Source of the DNA: an uncultured Clostridia bacterium
Lineage (GTDB): Bacteria; Bacillota; Clostridia; Oscillospirales; Acutalibacteraceae
Direction of reading: 5' to 3'
Assembly: GCA_947168785.1 (NCBI GenBank)
Contig: CAMVNL010000049.1
Coordinates: 1-9,682 of the forward strand
DNA: 9,682 bases
Shown: positions 1 through 5,666 of the stretch, piece by piece
Position numbering within the stretch: the first letter of the stretch is position 1
Layout of the letters: each line of letters begins with the position of its first letter
The notes under the pieces: model-generated
Database searches by the model: none
Told to the model about the DNA's origin: nothing
The model's input: only the letters and a program-made list of their open reading frames with translations
Translations under genes and position numbers: made by a program

Positions 1-63
1 TTGGAGTCTATTTATCGTTCTATGAATGAAAATTATCCCACATTGTTTGATGAATTTATATGA
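1..63 (+). CDS. 3' end of an unidentified AT-rich plus-strand gene (partial)
   Basis: From base 1 the plus strand reads open for 20 codons to a TGA at 61-63. The C-terminus is acidic and aromatic, ending NYPTLFDEFI. The codons are plausible for a real protein but much AT-richer than those of every neighbour except the four-helix-bundle gene. It would converge on yggS with 30 bp between the stops. The fragment is too short to recognise a family, and a 20-codon open stretch in AT-rich DNA could be chance. In many Clostridia yggS is followed by sepF in the same direction, so an opposing gene here would be a departure from the usual order. Confidence 0.4.
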   Translation: MESIYRSMNENYPTLFDEFI

Positions 64-93
64 ATCTTTTTTTGATGATGTTCAACGGCCCTC

Positions 94-822
94 TCAGTAA
101 CGGCGCTGCCCGAAAAGGGCGCTGCCCACGCGGACCAGGGTGGAGCCTTCCAGCACCGCCGCCGCGTAGTCGGAGGACATGCCCATGGAGAGCGTGTCGA
201 AGGACGGCTTTGCAAACTGCGGCTTCGCGTCTTCAAACAGGCGGTGTACCCGGGAAAAATAGCCCCGGACCTCCTCCTCCGTTTCACAGACGGGCGGGAT
301 GGCCATATACCCCCGCACGTTGACGCCGGGCAGGGCGTCGATTTCCAGCGAGCGCTCGGTCAGCTCTTCACAGGCAAAACCGGTTTTCGACCACTCGCAG
401 CCGATATTCACCTCGGTCAGCACGTCCATGACGACGTCGTTTTCCACCGCGCGCTTCGAGATCTCCTGCGCCAGGCTCAGGGAATCCACCGACTGGATCA
501 TGGCGACCGTGGTAATGATTTTTTTTACCTTGTTGGATTGGAGATGGCCGATGATGTGCATTTCCAGTCCCTGGGTATGCAGGTCGTCCAGCTTGCTCAG
601 CAGCTCCTGCACCTTGTTCTCGCCGATCAGGTCGGCGCCGCAGGCAATCGCCCGGTTGATGATATATGGCGCCACGGTCTTGGTGACCGCCATAAAGCGC
701 ACGTCCGCGGGGGTCCGGCCGCTGCGGAGAGCGGCTTCTTCTATTTTATTTTTTATATATTTATAATTTTCATCAATATAACGGAGATCCTGCCCGTCGT
801 CAGTCAATATTCTTTCCGTCAT
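94..822 (-). CDS. yggS: YggS/PLPBP-family pyridoxal-phosphate homeostasis protein
   Basis: This 242-residue protein is the usual length for the single-domain PLP-binding YggS/PROSC family, a cytoplasmic fold related to the alanine racemase barrel. The family buffers PLP and influences amino-acid metabolism; no catalytic reaction is established for it. The PLP Schiff-base lysine is K48 in MAVTKT (44-49). Other hallmarks are GENKVQE (67-73), HIIGHLQSNK (89-98) and the C-terminal LSMGMSSDY (211-219) followed by VRVGSALFG, which bind the cofactor phosphate. The start overlaps the end of the upstream HlyD-like gene by 23 bp and has AGGGA about 9 nt upstream, so translational coupling is likely. 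The N-terminal helix (about residues 16-29) is encoded by a strikingly AT-rich patch (about 745-782). Family assignment is secure; the exact role is inferred from the family. Confidence 0.95.
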   Translation of the reverse strand: MTERILTDDGQDLRYIDENYKYIKNKIEEAALRSGRTPADVRFMAVTKTVAPYIINRAIACGADLIGENKVQELLSKLDDLHTQGLEMHIIGHLQSNKVKKIITTVAMIQSVDSLSLAQEISKRAVENDVVMDVLTEVNIGCEWSKTGFACEELTERSLEIDALPGVNVRGYMAIPPVCETEEEVRGYFSRVHRLFEDAKPQFAKPSFDTLSMGMSSDYAAAVLEGSTLVRVGSALFGQRRY

Positions 823-2086
823 ACAGATCCGTCCCTTCTATAATGATTTCGTCGTACTGCCGCAGATAGCCGCTTTCGCCGTCCGGGCAGGTGGCCAGCA
901 CCATATCCTCGTCGCTGTAAGCGATATCGATCTTGCGGAACCGGACGATGTTGCCCAGCTTCACGTAGACGCCGGTGTCGCCTTCCACCGTGCGCACCGC
1001 CTTGGGATCCACCACGTAGCCCTTATATTTTTCCACGCTGATGCGGATCTTTTCCTTGCGGAGCGTCGCGATGGCGGAATTCATTTTGTTGCTGCGCAGG
1101 ATCATGGTGACGACGCCCTCCTGCTCCCCTTCGTTGATGGCGGCCACGTACATATTGATGGTCCCCACCGAGGAGTTGAGGAAGCTGACGCTGATGCTGT
1201 CGCCGGAGTCGATGCCGTAGATCTCCTTGGCCTTGACGTTGCACACCAGATACCAGCTGAATTTGGTGACCAGCTTGCCGACGGTGCCGGCGGGGATCCC
1301 GGCGGGGGTACTGTCGTTCAGGGCGTCCACGTCCGCCGCCGTCAGCTCCGTAATGCCGGAAAAATCGGTGATGGCCTCATAGCCGTCCGCCAGCGCCACG
1401 TAGTAGCCGGAAACGTCCGACACCACGGCGGCGGAAGCGGTCACCGACGACAGCAGCGCGTCCCGCTCCTGCGTGAGAGATACCAGCTTATCGGTAACGT
1501 CCACGGTGTTGCCGCAGGCGATCTGCTTTTTGGTGATGGCCCCCCGAAGGTCGTCCGTCAGCTCGCTGAAACGGCTGAAATCGTTGTCATCCGCCGCGCC
1601 GGAGAGGTCGAGCAGCGCCTCCACGGCGTTCTGCTTATACAGCTCCAAATCGTTGGGGGAAACGCCGGTGGTGGCGGTGGCCACCGACCGGTAAAAATCA
1701 ATGGACCGGTTCAGCTCATCCACCCGGGAGGCGTTGCGGGCGGCCTCCTCCGTGGGGAAGATCCGCGCCACCGTATCGTCGATGGCCACCTTGCTGCCGT
1801 TGGAAACGGAGGGGACCACCGTGCCCTGATGGGGGTTGTTGATATACTGCTCTTCGCGGATGATAAAGCCCTGGGTCGTCACGCTGCGGCTGACGGTCTG
1901 GTACAGGGCCGTCTGGGTCTTCAGACGGTCGTGATTGCCCTTGAGAATATACACCTGATACACCGTAAAGGTGAGAATCACCAGCACCAGAAGCGACAGC
2001 AGCACCGCCTTGGCGGCGGGAGACGCGATCTCAATGTCGATATCGGTGGTGATACCCTCCCGTTTTTTCTTTCTGACTTCACCCAT
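800..2086 (-). CDS. HlyD-like membrane-anchored adaptor protein
   Basis: The protein has 428 residues from the chosen ATG. A basic, charged N-terminus is followed by one membrane helix at about 27-48, then a large extracytoplasmic part. After the helix, residues around GFIIREEQ to DDTVARIF resemble the first half of a lipoyl/barrel-sandwich domain. A long helical region follows, and VSGYYVALADGYE resembles the second half. The C-terminal half is beta-rich. This is the architecture of HlyD/membrane-fusion adaptors that Clostridia often keep next to yggS. No ABC transporter or outer-membrane partner is in the window, so the partner and substrate are unknown. An earlier in-frame GTG at 2095 overlaps the miaA stop, but the AGGAG at 2097-2101 lies only 1 nt from it and 10 nt from the ATG at 2086. 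The stop overlaps the yggS start. The family call is moderately secure; a transport role is inference. Confidence 0.8.
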   Translation of the reverse strand: MGEVRKKKREGITTDIDIEIASPAAKAVLLSLLVLVILTFTVYQVYILKGNHDRLKTQTALYQTVSRSVTTQGFIIREEQYINNPHQGTVVPSVSNGSKVAIDDTVARIFPTEEAARNASRVDELNRSIDFYRSVATATTGVSPNDLELYKQNAVEALLDLSGAADDNDFSRFSELTDDLRGAITKKQIACGNTVDVTDKLVSLTQERDALLSSVTASAAVVSDVSGYYVALADGYEAITDFSGITELTAADVDALNDSTPAGIPAGTVGKLVTKFSWYLVCNVKAKEIYGIDSGDSISVSFLNSSVGTINMYVAAINEGEQEGVVTMILRSNKMNSAIATLRKEKIRISVEKYKGYVVDPKAVRTVEGDTGVYVKLGNIVRFRKIDIAYSDEDMVLATCPDGESGYLRQYDEIIIEGTDLYDGKNID

Positions 2087-2091
2087 GCGGT

Positions 2092-3045
2092 TCACGCTCC
2101 TCCCCTGCTGTATTTTCCCGAGGCCTCCGTCACGGCCAGCGCCTCGGCGAGGATCTCATCCTCTGTTTTTCCGTCCCGGAAGATCCAATGGATCCGGTCG
2201 TTTTTGCGGAACCACGTCAGCTGGCGTTTGGCGTAACGCCGCGTGGCCCTTTTCAGATTTTCCACCGCTTCCTCCGGCGGGATCACGCCGTCAAAAAACG
2301 GCTTCAGTTCTTTATAGCCGATGGCCTGCGAGGCGGTGGCGGCCTGCGGCAGCCGGTAATAGTCTTCCGCCTCTTTCAGCAGGCCCCTCGCCATCATGTC
2401 GTCCACCCGACGGTCGATGCGGTCGTACAGTAATTGCCTGTCGCGGTAATCCAGCCCGATCCAGACCGGGTCAAAGCAGGATTCCCGCATACGGGAGCGC
2501 CGTCTGCGTTCGGAGATGGTCTCCCCCGTCAGGTAATAGACCTCCAGCGCCCGCAGCACGCGGTTTTCATTGTTGACGTGCAGTTGAGAAGCGGTCTCCG
2601 GGTCCACCCGTTCCAGCTCCGCGAACAGGGCCCCGATACCTTCCGTTTCCCGCCGCTGCTTCAACGCCTCCCGCACGGCGGCATTGTCGGGCTCGTCCTC
2701 AAAGAGGATATTATCCAGCAGCGAATCCACGTAAAGTCCGGTGCCCCCGGCGATCACGGGAATATGCCCCCGGGAGACGATCAGATCGGCGGCGGCGTTG
2801 GCGGCCGCCACGTACCGGGCCACGCTGTAGCTTTCGGTCACCGGCAGAAAATCCATCAGGTGATGGGGCACGCCGGCTTTTTCTTCCTCCGTCGGCTTGG
2901 CGGTGGCGATATCCATGCCCTGATAGAGCTGCATGGAATCCGCCGAGATCACCTCGCCGCCGTAGTATTTGGCCAGCCCCACCGCCAGCGCGGTTTTGCC
3001 GGAGGCGGTAGCGCCCACCACCGCGATGACCGGGAGTTTGTTCAT
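2092..3045 (-). CDS. miaA: tRNA dimethylallyltransferase MiaA
   Basis: MiaA transfers the dimethylallyl group to N6 of A37 in tRNAs that read UNN codons, giving i6A, the substrate of MiaB, whose gene starts this cluster. The 317-residue length is typical. Visible motifs are the P-loop GATASGKT (11-18), the SADSMQ segment (34-39) with the catalytic Asp, DIATAKP (45-51), GVPHH (58-62) and AGGTGLY (99-105). The C-terminal RYAKRQLTWFRKND is the conserved tRNA-contacting helix region. The ATG lies 6 bp after the mutL stop, and its ribosome site AGGA sits in the last mutL codons, about 9 nt upstream. The stop overlaps the region where the HlyD-like gene begins. No missing residues are seen. Confidence 0.97.
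   Translation of the reverse strand: MNKLPVIAVVGATASGKTALAVGLAKYYGGEVISADSMQLYQGMDIATAKPTEEEKAGVPHHLMDFLPVTESYSVARYVAAANAAADLIVSRGHIPVIAGGTGLYVDSLLDNILFEDEPDNAAVREALKQRRETEGIGALFAELERVDPETASQLHVNNENRVLRALEVYYLTGETISERRRRSRMRESCFDPVWIGLDYRDRQLLYDRIDRRVDDMMARGLLKEAEDYYRLPQAATASQAIGYKELKPFFDGVIPPEEAVENLKRATRRYAKRQLTWFRKNDRIHWIFRDGKTEDEILAEALAVTEASGKYSRGGA
2097..2105 (-). promoter_or_regulatory. Ribosome binding site deciding the HlyD-like start
   Basis: The minus strand reads GGGGAGGAG here, inside the last codons of miaA. AGGAG is 1 nt from the upstream GTG (2093-2095) and 10 nt from the ATG (2084-2086). The ATG is therefore preferred, although GGGGAGG at 3 nt could weakly serve the GTG. Confidence 0.55.
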
Positions 3046-3051
3046 GGTTGC

Positions 3052-5181
3052 TTATCCTAATCTGCCGAACTGCTTTTCCAGCTCGTGCCTCGTTAATTCA
3101 TAGATCACGGGCCTGCCGTGGGGGCAGTACCGCACGCTGTCGTCTGACAGCAGTTGTTTCACCAGCGCCGCCACGTCGCCGGGCTTCAGATCCCTGCCGG
3201 CCTTGACCGCGGCGCGGCAGGCGGTGGAATCCCAGAGCCATTCCAGCTTTTCCGGCACAGGCCGCAGGTTGCCCTTGGCCAGCTCCCCGGCCATTTCCGC
3301 CACCAGCGAGGCCACGTCCTCCTGCTCCAGCGCCACGGGGCACTCCCGCACGATCACCGTGCCGTTGCCGAAATCCTCCACGCCGTAACCGGCCTGGGAA
3401 AAGACCTCGAGGTTATCCAGCACGGCGGTGTACTCCCTGGCGGAGAGCCGCACCGGCACGGGAACCAACAGCAGCTGGGACCCGGCGCTGTGTTTGGAGA
3501 GGGAGTTGAAGATGATCCGCTCATGGGCGGCGTGCTTGTCGATGATCAGCAGCTTGCTGCCGCACTCGACGATGATATAGGTGGTAAAGATCTCGCCGAC
3601 GATGCGGTATTCCGGCTCGTCATAAGCGATATCAATGTTGACTTTTTTGGCGTTTTTCGCGGAAACCTCCGCAAAGGCTTTGGCGTAATCCACCCGGTCG
3701 TCTTCCGATCGGGGCGGCGGGACGGTCTCCGGCTGTGAAAATGCCCGCACCGGCTCCCTGACAGGCGGTTCCGAAGCTTCCTTCCGCACCGGCTGTTCCG
3801 TTTCCACAACAGCCAGCGGATCGGCATTGACCGAATCGGCAGCTTCATGCGCCGGCTTCGTTTCCGTGGCGGGTCCCGGCGCCCGGGAGAAAACGGAAGA
3901 CGCATCCCGCAGAACGCCAATGGCTTCCGACTTCCCACTTCCGACTTCCGACTGCAGAGGCTGCGCCGCAACGGCGTGAGACGCTATGCTGCCTATATTT
4001 CCCGGCTCCGCCGTATTTCCGGACAATTCCGAATTCCAAATTCCGCATTCCGCATTGACCTGCGCCGTGTTGCGGGGTTCTTCCGACTTCCGACTTCCGA
4101 CTTCCGACTGGGCCAACCGCATCTGCTCCCCTGTGGGCACGGGCTTTTCCGTTCCCACGGGCCTTTTCAGCTCCACGGAGGGCCGCAGGGTATCGCCCTT
4201 GGCCAGGGCGGATTTTGCGGCGTAGAATACCGTTTCGAAGATGGCGCGCTCGTCGGAGAACCGCACCTCCGTCTTGGCGGGGTGGACGTTCACGTCCAGC
4301 TTTTCCGCCGGGATGGCGAGAAACAGGAAGCACATGGGGAACTTGCCCACCATGATCCTGTTTTTATAGGCCTCGTCCAGCGCCGGGACCGCCGCCGGGA
4401 TGCGCACGTAACGCCCGTTGACGTAAAAATACTGCATGTTCCGGTTGGGGCGGTTGTTCAGCGGGCGGGAGATAAAACCCTTGATCTGAATGTTGTTGTA
4501 ATCGTATTCACAGGGGATCAGCGCCGTAGCCACGTCCTTGCCGAAGACGGCGTAGACGGCGGAATACAGGTCGCCGCCGCCGGGCGTTGACAGCGCTTCT
4601 TTTCCGTTTTTGATGAGGGTGAAACGTACCTCCGGATGGGCGATGGCTTCTTTCGCCACCACGTCCGCCACGTAGGTGCCCTCGGTGATATCCCGCTTGA
4701 GAAATTTCATCCGAGCGGGGGTGTTATAAAACAGGTCGCGCACGATCATGGTGGCGCCCACCGGGCAGCCGGCGTCGTCCAGCGATACCTCCTCGCCGCC
4801 CTCTGCGGTATAGGAAGTCCCCACGGGCTCCTCCGCCGCGCGGGTCAGCAGGTTGACCCTGGCCACGGAACAGATGGAGGGAAGCGCCTCCCCCCGGAAG
4901 CCGAGGGTGAAGATGGCGTTCAGGTCCTCCGCGCCGCCGATCTTGCTGGTGGCGTGGCTGATGAAGGCGGTGCGCACGTCTTCCCTGGCGATGCCGCAGC
5001 CGTTATCCGTCACCCGGATATATTCCACGCCGCCGCCCTTGATTTCCACCGTCACGGCGGAGGCGCCGGCGTCAATGGAATTTTCCACCAGCTCCTTCAC
5101 CACGGAAGCGGGCCGCTCCACCACTTCCCCCGCGGCGATCAGCTCCGCAACGGATTTGGGCAGCACGTTTATCTTGGGCAT
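3052..5181 (-). CDS. mutL: DNA mismatch repair protein MutL with repeat-invaded linker
   Basis: MutL couples mismatch recognition by MutS to strand incision. The 709-residue protein starts at ATG 5181. GHKL ATPase motifs are ELVENSIDAG (30-39), DNGCGI (59-64) and GFRGEAL (94-100). A long low-complexity linker (about 335-510) joins this to the C-terminal dimerisation/nuclease domain. The nuclease signature is DKHAAHERIIFN (548-559): the E after HAAH is kept, but the final Glu of the usual DQHA-x2-E-x4-E motif is Asn and the Gln is Lys. ACR (654-656), CPHGRP (686-691) and a terminal FGR complete the metal site. QLLLVP (569-574) fits the beta-clamp motif. Three 7-bp repeat arrays are translated in the linker, at about 358-368, 375-386 and 410-420, giving peptides such as SEVGSRKSE. 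A change of one repeat unit would shift the frame before the nuclease domain. miaA follows after 6 bp. Confidence 0.96.
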   Translation of the reverse strand: MPKINVLPKSVAELIAAGEVVERPASVVKELVENSIDAGASAVTVEIKGGGVEYIRVTDNGCGIAREDVRTAFISHATSKIGGAEDLNAIFTLGFRGEALPSICSVARVNLLTRAAEEPVGTSYTAEGGEEVSLDDAGCPVGATMIVRDLFYNTPARMKFLKRDITEGTYVADVVAKEAIAHPEVRFTLIKNGKEALSTPGGGDLYSAVYAVFGKDVATALIPCEYDYNNIQIKGFISRPLNNRPNRNMQYFYVNGRYVRIPAAVPALDEAYKNRIMVGKFPMCFLFLAIPAEKLDVNVHPAKTEVRFSDERAIFETVFYAAKSALAKGDTLRPSVELKRPVGTEKPVPTGEQMRLAQSEVGSRKSEEPRNTAQVNAECGIWNSELSGNTAEPGNIGSIASHAVAAQPLQSEVGSGKSEAIGVLRDASSVFSRAPGPATETKPAHEAADSVNADPLAVVETEQPVRKEASEPPVREPVRAFSQPETVPPPRSEDDRVDYAKAFAEVSAKNAKKVNIDIAYDEPEYRIVGEIFTTYIIVECGSKLLIIDKHAAHERIIFNSLSKHSAGSQLLLVPVPVRLSAREYTAVLDNLEVFSQAGYGVEDFGNGTVIVRECPVALEQEDVASLVAEMAGELAKGNLRPVPEKLEWLWDSTACRAAVKAGRDLKPGDVAALVKQLLSDDSVRYCPHGRPVIYELTRHELEKQFGRLG
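3924..3953. repeat. Heptad array A inside mutL (unit CTTCCGA)
   Basis: Four consecutive 7-bp units CTTCCGA, the second being CTTCCCA, then a partial CT. On the mutL coding strand the unit is GGAAGTC-type and reads as QSEVGSGKSE near residues 410-420. The region is the disordered linker, so the added peptide is tolerable. Confidence 0.9.
4024..4058. repeat. Heptad array B inside mutL (unit GAATTCC/GCATTCC)
   Basis: Five 7-bp units share NNATTCC: CAATTCC, GAATTCC, AAATTCC, GCATTCC and a decayed GCATTGA. They encode about residues 375-386 of MutL (AECGIWNSEL). The unit sequence differs from that of the flanking arrays A and C, but the length is again 7 bp. The units are more diverged from each other, which suggests an older or less homogenised array. 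Confidence 0.85.
4080..4109. repeat. Heptad array C inside mutL (unit CTTCCGA)
   Basis: Four perfect tandem copies of CTTCCGA and a trailing CT, the same unit as arrays A and F. On the coding strand it yields SEVGSRKSE at about residues 359-367. This is the most homogeneous array in mutL, and therefore the likeliest to gain or lose units by slippage. Confidence 0.92.
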
Positions 5182-5187
5182 AGTCAA

Positions 5188-5195
5188 CCCTCCCT
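5188..5195 (-). promoter_or_regulatory. mutL ribosome binding site
   Basis: The minus strand reads AGGGAGGG here. It touches an in-frame TTG at 5185-5187, which therefore cannot be the start, and lies 6 nt before the ATG at 5179-5181. The ATG begins the canonical MPKINVL N-terminus. Confidence 0.8.
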
Positions 5196-5210
5196 TCGCT
5201 CAGCTTTTGA

Positions 5211-5244
5211 GTGATTAGTGGTTAGTGGTTAGTGGTTAGTGTTA
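5211..5244. repeat. Heptad array D, mutL-side inverted end of the four-helix cassette
   Basis: One GTGATTA (outermost), three GTGGTTA and a shortened GTGTTA read inward on the plus strand. The last three bases, TTA, are the TAA stop of the four-helix-bundle gene on the minus strand. The array is the reverse complement counterpart of array E across the gene. Every minus-strand unit contains TAA, so a run of three units stops all frames in that direction. Confidence 0.92.
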
Positions 5245-5604
5245 GTTCACTGTTGGAAGATTGGAAGATAATACGGTAAGCATTTTACCGATTTCGTCTG
5301 TAAGAGAAAGAGCACATTGCACTTGCGAATCGGTCAGATAATTGATTCGTTGACAGATCAATAAGTGTGTTGTCAATTCCGAACAGGAGCCTTTTGCAAT
5401 CGACAAAAAATACTTGAACTCCTTTGTTGTTTGTCTCTGCTGCCCTTCCGCAATATTGGATGGGATTGAAACCGCTGCTCTTCTCATTTGATCGGAAAGC
5501 GCATAGGTTTCTTCCTTGGGCAACAACTTAACCGTCTTATATATTTCAACTACCAAATCCATGGATTTTTGCCACACCTGCAAATCCTGATAACTCAATA
5601 TCAA
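5242..5604 (-). CDS. Four helix bundle protein (23S rRNA intervening-sequence protein family)
   Basis: The 120-residue protein has the hallmarks of the S23/IVP family (also related to the Avd accessory protein of diversity-generating retroelements): LQVWQKSMDLVVEIY (8-22), LPKEETYALSDQMRRAAVSI (28-47), IPSNIAEGQQR (47-57) and KEFKYFLSIAKGS (61-73). These correspond to the amphipathic helices of the bundle. In some bacteria such proteins are encoded within insertions in 23S rRNA genes; a biochemical role is not established, and basic surfaces suggest nucleic-acid binding. The start is TTG with AAGGAGGG 6 nt upstream. The C-terminus (after an 8-bp direct repeat at 5253-5268) and the stop codon run into heptad array D. 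Base composition is clearly more AT-rich than mutS or mutL, and the position between them is not part of the usual operon. It is probably inserted; family call firm, function unknown. Confidence 0.93.
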   Translation of the reverse strand: MILSYQDLQVWQKSMDLVVEIYKTVKLLPKEETYALSDQMRRAAVSIPSNIAEGQQRQTTKEFKYFLSIAKGSCSELTTHLLICQRINYLTDSQVQCALSLTDEIGKMLTVLSSNLPTVN

Positions 5605-5610
5605 AGGAAT

Positions 5611-5618
5611 CCCTCCTT
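5611..5618 (-). promoter_or_regulatory. Ribosome binding site of the four-helix-bundle gene
   Basis: The minus strand reads AAGGAGGG, 6 nt before the TTG at 5602-5604, which supports that non-ATG start. The surrounding bases resemble the mutL ribosome site region (CTGA..GCGAAGG), an imperfect direct repeat of 5188-5203. Confidence 0.75.
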
Positions 5619-5631
5619 CGCAGTCAGTCGC

Positions 5632-5666
5632 TAACCACTAACCACTAATCACTAATCACTAATCAC
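5632..5666. repeat. Heptad array E, mutS-side inverted end of the four-helix cassette
   Basis: Five 7-bp units on the plus strand: two TAACCAC, then three TAATCAC. It ends exactly where the mutS stop codon (TTA at 5667-5669, TAA on the minus strand) begins. It is the inverted counterpart of array D. Confidence 0.92.

Larger units (their letters stand above)
5211..5666 (-). mobile_element. Putative four-helix-bundle cassette with inverted heptad ends
   Basis: A single small gene is bounded by inverted repeats of about 30-35 bp, giving a 456-bp unit between mutS and mutL. Read from outside inwards, both ends begin with GTGATTA units and change to GTGGTTA units (one then three on the mutL side; three then two on the mutS side). 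This mirrored order is hard to explain by two independent slippage arrays. The interior is AT-richer than the flanking genes. No transposase is encoded and no clear target duplication is seen, so mobility would need help in trans. Alternatively it is a resident gene with repeats grown at both sides. Confidence 0.45.

Noticed and set aside
64..93. Terminator in the yggS downstream gap
   Set aside because: There is a run of T at 66-72 but no stem precedes it on either strand.
244..843. Plus-strand open frames across yggS
   Set aside because: They are shadows of yggS codons; the minus-strand protein has all PLP-family motifs.
3924..4109. CRISPR-like array in mutL
   Set aside because: Units are 7 bp and directly adjacent with no spacers, and they are translated in frame; no cas genes are present.
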